Assembly: GCA_030248195.1 (NCBI GenBank)
Contig: JASAND010006560.1
Coordinates: 31,185-95,184 of the forward strand
Origin: Trissonchulus latispiculum
Lineage: Eukaryota; Nematoda; Enoplea; Enoplida; Ironidae
DNA: 64,000 bases
Direction of reading: 5' to 3'
Part shown: positions 35,275 through 48,870 of the stretch, one piece after another
Numbering within the stretch: the first letter of the stretch is position 1
Layout of the letters: the number at the start of each line of letters is the position of its first letter
The notes under the pieces: generated by a model
Database searches by the model: none
What the model was told of the DNA's origin: nothing
What the model saw: only the letters and a program-made list of their open reading frames with translations
Position numbers and translations under genes: made by a program

Positions 35275-37956
35275 TGTTAAGCAAGTTTGATACCTTAAGC
35301 AATTTAAGCAGCTTTCAATCATTAAAGTTTGATACAAGCATGTCTATGTCAACTGGTTTATATTTGTTGAAAAGAAATATGAATCCCAATAGAATACAAG
35401 TCTACCTGCACATAAATTGGGGCTGGTGCACTCTGTTCAATTGCTGACAAATATGGTTGTCTGAAATTGACAAGAATGCACATCACGGAAGGAGTATGAG
35501 TGTGATCTTTTAGCCACATTTTATCCAACGTCTGCATCAACCAAACACATGCCACATCTTCTGCTAACACATGAAGACAAACACGACCAACTTCAGAGAT
35601 ATACACAACTGTATGTTTTGAAAGAGGAATACAATAGTTTACACTGTAAGAAATTTTTTTAAAAACTCGACCATTGAGTTAAACTCGAAAGTTTTTTACG
35701 AGCTCCGAAAAGGAATGAACACTAGGATAGCAGATAACATGATTGCGTGGATTCAAAACAAAAGTTTACGCTGTGTTATCAGCTCGCTACATCTTCTGCA
35801 CGTTATCGGCTTACCACCCCCCATAAATCAGACCCCCCTGGTCAAAGGCAATTCGAACTCTATGCTTGCACGCTAAAGCTAGAAAACACAACTAATCAGT
35901 TGGTTCAAAGTGCGTCTGTTGTGTGCAAATATAGAGGGCGAAATTCTTTGTCAATTTATGGGGGAGGGGGGGGTCAGCCGATAGCGCGCATCTGATGTAG
36001 CGAGCTGATAATACATACATAGCGTATGAAGCTTGTCTTACTCTTATGTATTATGTACTCTTGGTACGAGTACAGAAGAGCCGGAAGGTTTGAAGTCATT
36101 TATAATTTCGAGTTAATGTGTAAATGACTATGTGCAAGTTCTATATTTTCGCAAATGTTTTTAATCTATGACGTTTTTCTACACTCATTTTCTGTTGTTC
36201 CTACAATTTTTATGTTAGTAAATGTTATATCGTCATTCGTCAATTATAAAAACGACTGATGAATACAATAATTCTAGAGGCCACTCTATCAACAAGAACC
36301 GAAAACAAGGAATCAAGGTTTACAGGTTATTGTTATTGTTCAGGTAAGTATTGTGAAACAGGTTCCGGTAAATACTAAATTTCTGACTAACGAAATTCCA
36401 ACCAATGAACTTCCGACTGATGAAAGTAGATATTATGAAGCTATGTAATCAACAGAGCCCTTCTAGTATACCAATAGAAAATGTCCTGAATTTCAAAATG
36501 AAGAAATGAAAAGTGCATAAATAGAAATATGCAATTGTTAAACTATATACTTAGGTCTAGGGCAAGAACTGGGATATCGTTGCAATCAAGTATTTTTCCG
36601 GTTGCAACATTGGGTAATTAGCAATACATGCACTATATTGGCAGCTCTTTTGTTTTCTGAAAGCTATCGGGATTTGGGAATGACCTGGTCCTGATTAACC
36701 GAACATTGACCAAACAGGGCGCTGCAAAATGCAGTGATTTCTCTTTCGCAAAGTTGGAGTCTTGTGTGAAACTGTAGTCGCCATAGTAATCGAACCTAAG
36801 TCTTGAGCTAAACACTTGTCATCGAGGTACGATGTGGTGGCAGTGAAGTTATCATGTGATGATATAAAGGGAACATAGTAAACAGTTTTTGACAATTACT
36901 ACGCCACTACTGCATCTTTGGTTGTAGAAGAGTAACGTTGCGGTGTGGTCATGGGACATGAAATTTACCATGGGGCAGTATCCAAACTGAAATTAGTACA
37001 ACTGGAGGATGTTCCTACGATATGTCATAAGATAACAGTGTACTGTGACTGACTGATATAGGCGGGGAATGAAGTATTGGGATCCTCGCATGCTGTGAAT
37101 TCTTATGCAAATGCAAAAGTGTATCATTATTAAATGTATTTCTTACACGGAGCGAGAGAAGAGTTAAAAATAAAGAATAAAAAGTGTACGACACTGTACT
37201 TTTCCTAGAGTGGTTCAATCAGAAGAGATGCTCAACACATTGAGACAGAAATCTTTAGGTATTACCGTTTCACGTTGTTAACCTTGTGTTAATATAGAAC
37301 TGTATGTATGTAATAAAGAACTAAAAGAATCTGATTGGCAGGTCGCTCTCTCGGGGGAATTACGCTTATACATGAAATTTTGACTTAAGATAAGGAAATA
37401 GCCAATCAGATTAACATTCGTTCGTTCGCATAAGAACATATGGTTAATAACTTTAAGTGACTTTAAACTTTAACGCCGAGATTTCGCTCTGAATGTACCA
37501 ATGCTTAAAATCATTGGAAGAATAACTTAACTTCGTAACATCGTAACTTGCTGAGTAGTGTAGGAGGCTTCAGGCCCAGGGCCCAGGGCCCAGGGCAAAT
37601 TTTTTTCTTCGGCCAAAATCCGCACTGGTTGAAAGCTCGGCACGCTGTGCTATGCGAGCCTGAGGCTAGCAGCGAGCCCGGGCTTTGAGCCGGCCTGCGC
37701 ACGTGACCGCTTTTCAGCCGGCCTATCTGCTGGCTCGGGTTCCGTAATCTGGGCCTAGCACTGAGTCTGTCCTCGTAGCGGGCTTCGGTCTTTGAATGAG
37801 CTCCGGGCCTAAGGCACGTTGGCACTGTTTCCGTTTAAGCCTCAACAGTAGTTTATCTAGACATCGATACTAGATATATTTTATTAGTATATTAGCGAAT
37901 TCTCATATCATAAAAGATAATTTCAGTGAGTCAACAGCAGCCTGGGCTGTGTTCAT
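35275..37956. other. Intergenic, including the start of a segmental duplication
   Basis: Contains a divergent MITE copy (35760-36062). From 36250 onward it is paralogous to 50383 onward (shared ACTGATGAATACAATAATTC, GAAGCTATGTAATCAACA and AAAGCTATCGGGA). A CAGGCCCAGGGCCCAGGG word cluster is near 37571. No gene recognised. Confidence 0.5.
35760..36062. mobile_element. Divergent member of the hAT-like MITE family
   Basis: TTATCAGCTCGCTAC at the left is inverted at the right as GTAGCGAGCTGATAA, and the right end TATTATGTACTCTTG matches the family terminus. The CCCCCCATAAATCAGACC and GGTCAGCCGATAGCG parts correspond to the subterminal blocks elsewhere. Confidence 0.6.
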
Positions 37957-38615
37957 TTGCAATTCAAGACATATTGGTCTGCTCGAGTGGGCTTAACTCT
38001 GCACGCAGTACTTGCGAGTAAACAGCGAGTCAAGCACCCTTGGTTGGCTGCTGCAGCACATGTCTCCAGATACACAATCATCATCACTCAGGCATTGAGC
38101 CGGGTCCCGGACGCACTTGGTCACGTCTCTATAGTGACCCTGACCACAAGAACAGTGAAGATTGATCCCATAAGACCAGACACAAAGGGCGCCCTCACCA
38201 CCCCCAATTCAAAACAATCACTGTCCTCTTTGCATTCCTCCGCGGAGCAAATCAACAAAGCAGATACTATGAAAATGTTGATCAAAAGCCACTTCATTGC
38301 TGTATGCCTCGAAACTGCTAACGGAGCAAACCAGTAACCGGTTTTAAAACATGAGGAAATTCTGTTCAATAAATTCTTTTAAATCCAATTAATTAGGTAA
38401 AGATTATAAATTAAGCTTCATGTGTGAATGTGTGACTAAAAGATAAAAGTCATTAATACTGTTATAAATGTTTAGCTTTAATGAAATTTTAGTTAAGTGC
38501 ACCAACTTTATTATGTCTAATCAATTTAACTTTTCTAAGTGTGCCTTATCATTAAGCAATTTGAGGACAAACTGAAACGTGATCCTTAGAGCAAGTGGTG
38601 AATTTGAATATCCTG
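36250..38615. repeat. Segmental duplication, copy 1
   Basis: Matches 50383-51560 in the same orientation across intergenic DNA, the cysteine-rich gene and its 5' side (shared GATAAAAGTCATTAAT and CCTTAGAGCAAGTG). This copy is longer, so it has gained inserts, or the other has lost DNA, between about 36800 and 37860. Confidence 0.7.
37960..38297 (-). pseudogene. Cysteine-rich secreted peptide (EB/prokineticin-like), frameshifted copy
   Basis: The start ATG at 38297 opens a signal peptide (MKWLLINIFIVSALLICSA) followed by a first cysteine pair (EECKEDSDCFEL). At a run of five G the frame shifts. The rest of the cysteine-rich domain continues in another frame, with CSCGQGHY and CLSDDDC words matching the copy at 51022. 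A 4-base insertion after the YC word near 38000 causes an early stop (37993-37995). The spacing C-x4-C ... C-x-C-x2-GHY ... C-x5-C-x4-CC resembles EB modules and prokineticin/astakine-type domains. Role unknown: astakines are cytokines, and other relatives are venom peptides. Either it is a pseudogene or the homopolymer was miscalled. Confidence 0.6.
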
Positions 38616-40289
38616 GAAACAGTAGGGCCGAAATAAAGGGTGAGTGGGTTCCACGGCGTGTAAACTTACTACGTTAATATTTTGCAAAACTAATTGTTTT
38701 CGACAAATTCAATATTGGTACGAAAATCGTAAATTAAGAAAAATCGAATAGGAACAATTTACATTTTACTAGGTTGTTAGAAATAGCTCTTTTAACCACT
38801 CAAATTTATCAAGATATGTTCAGACAAAACCAAAAGGCAAGTTACAATCCGGCAACAAAACGGACATCAGCAAAAATGGAAGAACATTTTGATAATTTTT
38901 TTCAAAAATACTTTACATTGTTGCCGTATGTTGAGTGAACTGGTGCTTTAAGACGGTTAAAATGAGCTAGTTCTCAGAAACATGGTGACATTGAAATTAT
39001 TACTGTAGCTAACGATTTTCCTATGTCAAGCTATAAAATTAATTTGCTGAAGATGACTATTTTTGGAAAATGTTATCGCGATATGTTAACACTATGTGAA
39101 ACTCCCTTCCCTTCCCTACGTTTCTAGCAGATTGCAAACTTATCATATTAGAGAGCGCTCAGTGTCTTACTCCTCCTACTATAAACTCTTGATCTTAGTC
39201 TCATTTTTACTGAAGAGACAGGACAAAGTAGCACATTTCTGCTTATAGCTATATATTAGTTGCATTTATACTAAATACGCATTTTGCTCTTATTTGTAGC
39301 TACAATTTCTTTATAATTCCAGTTCAGCCTGTAAACTAACTATATCAAATTTTCACTGAGATAGAATTTTCATTCCGTTGCTGAGGGGGGGGGGGTGGTC
39401 GTGGTAATCGTCCAACATATCACTGGATACACTTCCACTATAACATAAATGTAAATAATTTGTGCCCTTCTACATTTGTTAGTGTTGGACTATGGTTAAT
39501 CGCAAATTTATGTGATACAATTAATTACCTTTCTTCACTCCCCAGTACACTTACATACTGAAGCTCGAGTTTAATAGTTCAAGCTTGAACACGTAAAAAA
39601 CTAAAGGTAGACACACAATGTGTGTCGAACTCGAAAACCATGATCACTTATAGTACATTTAGCATTCATCAGAAACAAATAACCTTATATATGTTTAGAA
39701 TCTTGGTGATAAGAGGAATATTTTTGGAAGACAAACTTTCAAAAAAATTTTAAAATTTCAAATATGAGTTTATCTTTATTTAGTTTTCCCGGAATATGCA
39801 TACTAAGAATTTTTTCTTTCGGCAAAAGATTCCCAACTGAAAAATGCAGAATGACGCAAGAGTGAAGAAAATTCGTTATTAAGGTTTGAATTTTTCATGC
39901 CATTTTATGATTTTCAAAATCCTTTTATCTTCGCCGATTTTTCATGTTTTACAACCTACTATATATACTTGAAATTGCATTTTACTGGTTAGTAACCAAT
40001 CAGTTTTGGGTTGTGCTCGGACCGTGAATCAGGCCTCGGGCTCGGTTCGGGCTCGGGCTGGCCCGAGAAATAATTTATGCGGCCCGAACCGAACCCGAAC
40101 CGAGAAGCTCCACAGGCCCGAACCGGGTCAAGGAAAGTAGGAAAGTTTACAATTTCGAAATAGATATACCTACCTATGTTTAAAGTAGCATGTAAATATT
40201 TGTACATACTTAAAATAGCTTTTTTTATTTTTCAAATACCTGTTAACTTATCTTAATAATTAACCAATGAGGTGAATACTTTTCCAAGT

Positions 40290-40465
40290 TCTGAAGCAAC
40301 TCGGGCGGCTCAGGCCGTTCGGGCCATGGCCCGGTCCGGGCCGCTCGGGCTACGTCGGGCTGGGCGTGAGTCGGGCTCGGGCCTTGACTCGGACCTCGGG
40401 CTTAGGGCCGGGCTCGCTCGTTCGAAAATTCAGTCCGGCCCGAGCCTGTCCCGAGAAATTTTTTA
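40290..40465. repeat. GC-rich palindromic word array, inverse of 14745-14965
   Basis: Read on the - strand it starts AAAAATTTCTCGGGACAGGC and contains GAGTCAAGGCCCGAG, as at 14745. It then mixes CCCGAGC and GCTCGGG words. The shared non-repeat words suggest a dispersed element, not an independent microsatellite. Confidence 0.6.
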
Positions 40466-40737
40466 GTGTCGTCTTAGTTATTTTAAAATCAAGAAGTTGA
40501 ATGTACTTTTGGCACCAGTGCGGACAATGGCCATACAAGAAAATTTACAGTAAATGGATATCCGTCAAGGTGGCGTCTGAATTATGAAAACTAGCGTTTG
40601 AATTAAGATTTGATAGTTCTGTTTACTTCTTTTACCGAAATGTCACAGTTTTTTCCTGTTCTAGTCAAATATGGAAAAACTGGAACTGGTGGTGATTGTG
40701 TCCTCTACTCATCATTAGATCATGTTGGACGGACTTT

Positions 40738-40757
40738 TGTGTTGTTGCTGTTGTTGC

Positions 40758-40792
<35 letters not shown>
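40738..40792 (+). repeat. (TTG)n microsatellite
   Basis: About 18 units of TTG, with TGC interruptions at the left. Confidence 0.9.
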
Positions 40793-41492
40793 GCTGCATT
40801 AGACATCACAATGTGATGATCATCACCCAAAGGTGCAACTGTTATCCAGGAAACTGGCCCCGTAAGGTTGCTCAAAAACAAATTACAATGTGTTCACGAT
40901 CAAAAGTAGAACTGACGACAGGTCTATATGGAAATGTTCAGGTAAGTATTGCTGATTTTCAATCAAAACTAACGAATCTAAATTAACATATTACTACAGC
41001 GGGGTAGGGTAGTCTTTTGGGTTTATTCAGTATCTCGCGTCCGTAGTAACATTTTATTTATTTGCCAATCGAGCTAAATTTTATGCTAGCACTAACATGT
41101 TTTCGATCTCGTAAAGTTCAAACACCGCGAAATTTCTTTACTTTAGGGGCCGTTACTGCGCCGATCATGTTCTTAACCCAGTAAACTAAGAATGTGACGT
41201 ATGCGATACTGCAATAAGATGACTGCAGCTGCCAGGTTCTCTGTTAGCACTTGCAGGTTCAAGCTCTGTTCGCTAACGACTGGCCCTCACACCACCACAA
41301 ATGTGTATTTATTGCACGTATCTGTATGCTCACTATGGCCATATCTTTGCCTGTTGAAGCTCGCAAACAAAACACTTCTGTGCGCCTAATTTGTGTCTGT
41401 TGCTAACTTAAAAATGAAAGGATAGCGGACGCATATTATAATAACAAGCAAGACTTTGTGCAAAAGGTTCAGTTCGCTGGACGGACACTTAA

Positions 41493-42499
41493 GGTGCTGG
41501 TATCGCTTTGTGTAAATTTGACCCTATAGGCTTTATTTCTTTATGAAAGTGGATGAAACTTTGCAAATATACTATTTTGGTGCACTTTAACATTCTGGGA
41601 CCAGTCCCGAATTTTTAGGTGCAAAGATAAGAAATTTCTAGTTTTTGCCATTCTTCTCTCAGTACATAATCGATACACCGGATTGGTTGTTATGGCTGGA
41701 AAGAGGGCACCAAAATGAACATTTTTGCTCTGATAACCTTTGAGCTGTCTCCAGTGGTTAAGTCAGTATAAGCCAAAAACGATTTTTGGGGTCCAAAATT
41801 GGCGATTTTCGAGGAAATCAGTATTTTGTAAAGTACTGCCAAATCTTACGGACAATTTTGATCAATTTATACTCAATCGATACGTCGTCCAATTGCACAT
41901 TTTATCAATGCCTATTCGCTGGAGTTCGTTCCTTTAAGCTAGAGATTTGTCCGAAAAACCATTTTGTCAAAACTGCGATTATTTTGTTTTGAACATCGAT
42001 TTCTCAAAAACTACTCAATGGATTTGCCTGATTTTTGGCTGGATGAAAATTCGCCCTATGGCGGAGGGACATCTTTCTTGGTTTGAGCTAAAACGTCTCC
42101 AGTTGCGAGAAAACTGAACACAAAGTTGCGAAATTTCGTGCCACCGCACATTTGCCGGATTTTCTGGAGTATTGAAACTTGTTGAGTCAAATCCAAAAAA
42201 TGTCCCTCGGCACAAATGTCCTTCATATCATGGTACAAGAAGAAATTTTGGCCGCTTCTACAGTTTTGAGAAATCAATGTTCAAAAAGTGTTGGTCTAAA
42301 TTCAGCCTGTCAGATGTCAGTATGTCAGAAAACTTTAGCTATTTTGTTGCTAATTTTGCTAGTTTCGTAGGTTCATATAAATGTACAAATTATAAGCTTT
42401 AAAACGATGTATAAAGCTCTTTCCAACTCCAAAAATTGCGAAAGTTATAGCGTTTCAAAAAATCACCACAAAAGCACTGCACAAAAGGATACCAGCACC
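41493..42499. mobile_element. TTAA-flanked DNA transposon, family B
   Basis: Termini GGTGCTGGTATC and GATACCAGCACC with TTAA at 41489-41492 and 42500-42503; 1007 bp. The interior is shared with 46700-47070 (GATTGGTTGTTATG, AATGAACATTTTTGCT, CTCCAGTGGTTAAGTCAGTA). The terminus has the same layout as family A (GGTGGTGATTCC), so A and B probably used one transposase. No intact coding frame. Confidence 0.75.
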
Positions 42500-42607
42500 T
42501 TAAGTAATTGTAAACCTGCTGCGCAGTTAATTATTTTACAAGAGAGCTCTTAATTGCTTACTATAGAAAATATACGTGCAAAACATTGTTAAAAAGTTTT
42601 TTATAAA

Positions 42608-42990
42608 GCTATATCGAAAATTAAGTTTAAACTATTCTGCATTTGTATATAGCTTTATCATATTTGAGAAATCTTTGCTAAGCTGAGATATTAATGACAA
42701 AAGTTTAAGTGTAACGATAAGTCATCAATTAGAACAGAGAATAGACATTTCGATTTTGGAAGTAATCCCATACATATATGCGTAATATGTATATAAGTCG
42801 GAAAAGTTTCTTTGGAATGAAAGACAACATTTCACACACAAATCATACTAGCCTTATCCTAAACCATTGTTTACACGCATTTACGGTGAAGAGAATATTT
42901 ATCAAGCAAAATGCGTGTGAGGGCTCGGGCTGAGCAAACACAAGAGACCTGCTGTGCTGAGGCGCAGCAAGAAAAATTGTGGGAGAATTT
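42608..42990 (+). repeat. Tandem duplication, copy 1
   Basis: ATATCGAAAATTAAGTTTAA, GTCATCAATTAGAACAGAGA, CATTTACGGTGAAGAG and GCAAAATGCGTGTG recur in order at 43180-43770. Between the copies is a GGGCCCGG-type word cluster (43100-43165). Confidence 0.75.
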
Positions 42991-43179
42991 TGGAAGCATG
43001 TGCGGAACTTTGAATTGTCACTTTTGTTATAAAATAATACTCCACGGAGGCTTCAGAAAGCAATTTTTTTTATGAAAAACCTATGTTGCACGAGAGCCAG
43101 GTGGGCCCGGTGACCAGGTCCGGGCCTTGTAGCGGGCCGGGCCTAAAAATTTCACCGGGCCCGAGTTTGAAGAATTCAC

Positions 43180-43770
43180 CTTATATCGAAAATAAAGTTT
43201 AAGACTATTCAGCATTTGTATGTATATTAGCACATGTTCCTGTAAGCAATATCATATTTGAGAAATCTTTCCTGAGCTGGGGTATTAATGACAAAAGTTT
43301 AACTGTAATAATGAGTCATCAATTAGAACAGAGAATAGACATTTCCGATTTTGGAATTGAAAGTAATCCCATGCATATATGCGTAATATGTATATGTTAC
43401 GTGCAATATTAAAAAGTGTGCAATTTTAAAATTGCACGGGCGAAACCGTGCAATATTGAAATACAAAATTTCAAGCCTCTGGTTTTAATTTGTTTGTATA
43501 AATGCAAACTCTGAACACGAAAATTTGGACCATTTGTGCAATTAGCAAATTTATTTTCAAAATTGCACGCTTTTCAATTTTGAACGTAACATATATAAAT
43601 CGGAAACAGAAGTTCCTTGGAATGAAAGACAAGATTTCACATACATCTTAAACCATTGTTTTCACGCATTTACGGTGAAGAGTATATTTATTAAGCAAAA
43701 TGCGTGTGTTGGCTCGGGCCGAGCAAATATAAGAGACCTGCTGATCTGAGGCGCAGCAGGAAAAATGCAG
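43180..43770 (+). repeat. Tandem duplication, copy 2, carrying a MITE
   Basis: Same blocks as 42608-42990, interrupted at 43396-43590. It ends just before a GT microsatellite that copy 1 lacks. Confidence 0.75.
43396..43590. mobile_element. 195-bp MITE, TIR GTTACGTGCAATATT
   Basis: Left GTTACGTGCAATATTAAAAA and right TTTTCAATTTTGAACGTAAC are inverted with mismatches, and GTGCAATTTT words repeat inside. The insertion is dated after the tandem duplication because copy 1 has the empty site (GTATATAAGTCGG). ATAT flanks both sides. Confidence 0.7.
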
Positions 43771-43788
43771 GTATATCTTTGTGGAAAG

Positions 43789-43912
<124 letters not shown>

Positions 43913-44481
43913 TACAAGTTTTTTGACATGTATGTGCCACTAGCTACAAAACGCAAAAGATAAAAGGAACGACAGCATACAAACGTGTGCTAGGTACACG
44001 TTGGAAGGAGGGACTCACTAAGTACACAATTGTGGGAGCTGTTCGCTGTTAGCCCCCAAATTATGTCGTTTGAGCTGAGAACACAAAACATGCAGGCTGC
44101 CGTTCCTTTGTATATTATGTGCTTATGGATGGCATTCGTTGCAACTGTTGACAATCAGTTCGGACAACTTTAATTGTAAAGACGAGTTGTTACAAGAGAT
44201 CAGATCGCTTACTGTAATGACGGCTTTTATTGAAGCCTGCAGAAGTAATCACAGTTATTCACACAGAGTTTTGTGGCATGCAGTAACAAAACGTTATAAA
44301 ACAATAATTTTAGAGCTAATGCTATGTCGATTAAAAATATCTGTGCCAGCACTACGAGTGAGAATGCTCTTTAAAACGAAGCACTCCTTAAAATTCGCCG
44401 CGAAAAATTAAAGCGAGTTAATATACTGTTACTACAGTTATCTATTTATCACATTTATTTCAGTGTTGAGTGATTCAGAAG

Positions 44482-44509
44482 ATGGCGGTGTGTAAGAGAT
44501 GTGGTAGAG
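44482..44509 (+). CDS. Possible first coding exon (MAVCKRCGR)
   Basis: An ATG in good context (AGAAGATGG) opens nine codons with a Cys-x2-Cys pair, directly followed by a strong donor (AGAG|GTAAGG). This looks like exon 1 of a zinc-binding protein gene, but I could not find the continuation. The call could be chance. Confidence 0.2.
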
Positions 44510-45380
44510 GTAAGGGTTAGGGTAATTTTTTATTCTATAGTTATAGTAGTTAGGCTGTGGAAAACACTATCAATTGCCAAAATATAGAATCCTAAAGAAA
44601 GTTTATACATTCGAGATTGTAACTATAACTTTGAAGTTCTATAAAACATTCTGTAATAGAAAGCATACAACTGTGAAGAACTTTGTCAAAATTGGTCAAG
44701 ATCAAACGGAAATAATGGGAAATTGTTCAAAGATTCACTATGGGATATACTCATCATATTTCGTAGCCATGATACGTTTACGTCGTTAGATTCTGATTCT
44801 GATTCCATCCATACAAACAACAATTCTAATCTAGTTCTAATCTAAGAAATTATACTCGGTCTATAATTTTACTGTAAATATGGTCAACAGTTTATTTTGC
44901 ACAAAATTTTTGCTTGTACTGTATACTTTCAGCCTTTTCTCAGTACAACAGTCTAACAGCGGGAACAAAACTATATTCCCGTCTTGTGATGTCTCATGTT
45001 AACTAGATAACTGCAAGCAGAAATATCCTAGCTAACAAATTATAGTGTACAACAGAGGAAACATGAAAAAGTGAATAATAATATAGAAAAAGTATTCCTA
45101 CAGACGTTTTCATAGTTATACAAGGTTTAAGGCCCTGAGTTAAAATTTTACGGTTTAAAGGTCCCCCCTCTAAATTTAGCCTAACTGATTCAGCAAAATT
45201 ATTTCTCGATCCTATCCTATCCACTGCAACAGTCGATCTTCTCTGATTCTGCGATTCGAATTGGTGATCCGATCTTCAAGAATGCGATTGGATGTGATCG
45301 GTTTTGAAGTCGTTTTTGCAGCGTCAATCGCATCCTTACACATGCACTAGAATTGTTTCGCTTTATTATTACGAAATGAT

Positions 45381-45733
45381 AAGAGTATGCCACTAGGCAA
45401 GCTCTCTCTTATCAGAGCAAAAACTATGCTCTGCTCGCTAACGGCCGGCAAATCAGACCCTAGTGACCCCCCCCCGGCAAATCAGTACCTAGTCGAAACG
45501 GGGGTACGCTCACTCGCTCTATGTTTACGTGCTTAAGCTCGAAAACACAAACAGTGCGTGCGCGAATTTTGTGCCTGCTTCGAGCTTTAGAACGCAAACA
45601 TAGCGCACGAAATTCTTTGAAGTGATGGGTCTAATTTGCGGGGGGGGGGTGGGCCGTTAGCGTGCAGAGCATAGTTTTTGCTCTGATAACGTAGAGTGTG
45701 CCTAGTGGCACACTCTTATATTATGTACTCTTG
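45381..45733. mobile_element. hAT-like MITE, near full length
   Basis: Very close to 18226-18603 (same AGAGTATGCCACTAGGCAAG start and GCCTAGTGGCACACTCTTAT end). The outermost left 12 or so bases are lost. The right terminus abuts a family-A fragment exactly at CTTTTGGGTACAT. Confidence 0.75.
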
Positions 45734-47070
45734 CTTTTGGGTACATATTGTTGGTTGGCGGCGTAATTCAAGATGAAATTTGAGAAACTTTCTGAAATAC
45801 GTTCTTTTAGCGTTCTAACCGTCTGGAGATTCAAGTGTCGATAGTCAGAGCGATAGTTCCACTGACAGGTAATGGTTTATGTTTTGTTTTCCAGTTTTGT
45901 TTTTACCAATTTGACCTGAATATTTTTATTTCATGAGGCTGTAACACCCTCCGCGCAATACCGATTCAAAAATTCGAGATTTCCGGTCAGGGGGGTTTCT
46001 CCCAATTTCTGAAAGTTTGGCAGCAGCTATACAGTCTTGACTATATTCATTCGAAAGATCTCGTTGAGCTTTCATATTTTTGCTCTTTAATGCAACGGTC
46101 TAGCTTTTCTCTACCGTGAAATATAGCCGATCTTCTAGTTTTGGAGTCGGAAACTTGTCATTTTTGCAGAAATCAAATAATCCGTCATTTCTTGAATTAT
46201 GCAAGCCGTAAAATCAAACTAAGGGCGTCGATCTGAAGGTCTTATAGGGGCAAATATTCGACGCATGATCGTCTTCCAACAGCTATCCCATAGGCTGCTA
46301 TCATAAAAAATATTGAGTTACCCGAGGTCTATCAATACCTCCATTACTTCAACCATTACTGTACTAGGTACTAGGTCATCCCCTGGTATGCTCTCTTGCC
46401 TGGCAGTGATAACCAAGGTTATAATTTGTGCAATTTCTATGTCATATTTAATACTGATTATTGACAAAACAGCATAGAAATTACTCGTTGAAGCTTGTTA
46501 AGGTAAGCTGTACGACAGAAGGGCCATCCAGCGATCGAATTATATAGTGGCGGAAGTTCCCAATAATCCTGTAAATAGCAATTGTTTAAATTTAAGTTTA
46601 AGTTTAAATTTGTTCATTTATAATGGTTATTAATTAATAATTAATTTATAATTTATAATTTATAGGTTTTGGTTTTTGGCCTTAGGCTTCCAGTAGGTAG
46701 ACCAGACACCAGATTGGTTGTTATGACTTGAAAGAGGACACAAAAATGAACATTTTTGCTTTTACAACCTTTGAACTATCTCCAGTGGTTAAGTCAGTAT
46801 AAGCAAAAACCATTTTGAGGGGCAAAAAATGGCCATTTTCGAGGAAATAAGTGTATCCATGTTCAAAGATTTTTGGTCTATATTTAGCCGTTATGCCAGA
46901 AAAGTTTTGCTAATTTTTTGCTAATATTGCTAGTTTCGTACGCTCGAGTGCATGTTCTGATTATAAGCTTTAAAACGATGTTTACAGCTCTTTCCAACTC
47001 CCAGAATTGCGAAAGTTATAGCGTTTTAAAAAATCACCAAAAAAGCACTGCACGAAAGGATACCACCACC
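45734..47070 (+). mobile_element. Chimaeric TTAA element: family A left part, family B right part
   Basis: 45734-46320 follows A (TTGTTGGTTGGCGGCG, GATTCAAAAATTCGAGATTT, GCTGCTATCATAAAAAAT). 46694-47070 follows B and ends GGATACCACCACC with TTAA at 47071. The part between (46320-46690) matches neither. Either two elements sit side by side or a recombinant arose. Confidence 0.6.
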
Positions 47071-47283
47071 TTAAAGGGTTGTAGTTTATTGTGCTGTGAC
47101 GGGGTGAAAAGGGATAGCACTTTCCAGGGTAATTTTAGAGTTCTAACTAGGAATTGAACGGCTACACAGGTCAAAATATTTAGATTCTAATGCCTAGCAC
47201 TATCCAAAGTCCAACTTATGATAAGTGTGTAAGGGAAGCAGGAATAGGAATGACTGATTAGCTTGATATGGGAGTACAGCTGA

Positions 47284-47350
47284 TGGTCCGGTGGTGTAGT
47301 TGTTAGCATGTCTAACTTAGGAGCAGAAGGGCAGGGGTGCGAAGGTTTGT
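47284..47350 (+). repeat. tRNA-derived SINE-like piece
   Basis: GGTCCGGTGGTGTAGTTGTTAGCATG resembles the 5' half seen at 7915-8005. Box B (GGTGCGAAGG) is poor. Confidence 0.5.
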
Positions 47351-47520
47351 CTCCATTCCATAGTTTTTACATATGTCTCACCCACCTCACCCTGCTCTCT
47401 TATCTGTTTTTTTAATTTTCTCCCTGCTCTGCTGTAGAATAGGCAGTAGCGACTTCTGATATATGTATATACATATACTATACATATATACATACATACT
47501 TACATACTATACATATACAC

Positions 47521-48460
<940 letters not shown>

Positions 48461-48674
48461 CAGCATTCACGCAAACCGAGTCAAATGAGTTTTCGACAGT
48501 TTTATAAGTAACACGTAAAGTCGAGTATAATGAGGTGATAACTTAGTAGTTACGTTGTGATGAATCTGCAAATTAACTGTTGTGAATCTAAACCAAATTT
48601 GGTAAATCTTTGTCGTTTTCTTTTAAACATTGAAATCCTGTTTGTTTTCCATTTTAAAAGTTAAGCTTTATTGT

Positions 48675-48870
48675 GGAAATGCAATTAGACTCGGCGCTGC
48701 TCGTCTAATTGCAATTAGACTTACAATAGGCCGTCTAATTGCAATTACACTGAAAATTTTTAGTCTAACAGCATTTCCCTCAGTCTCATACTATTAGACT
48801 AGCCCAATTGCAACTAGACTGAAATTTTCCGTCAAACTGCAATTAGACGGAAAATGCTTTTAGACTGCGA
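48675..48870. repeat. GTCTAATTGCAATTAGAC palindromic word array
   Basis: The 18-base palindrome and its halves (GTCTAA, AATTGCAATTAGAC) occur at least nine times in about 195 bp, in both orientations. A related but poorer cluster of TTAGTCTAATT words lies at 18835-18905. Confidence 0.7.

Larger units (their letters stand above)
38616..41488. other. Intergenic with GC-word arrays and a TTG repeat
   Basis: No gene supported. Two CCCGAGC-type arrays (40012-40135 and 40290-40465) and a TTG microsatellite (40738-40792). A weak MITE-like scrap (TCTGTTCGCTAACGACTGG) lies near 41262. Confidence 0.5.

Noticed and set aside
37511..37825. 104-codon open frame on the - strand
   Set aside because: It lies on CCCAGGGCCCAGG words and GC-rich low-complexity DNA with no domain.
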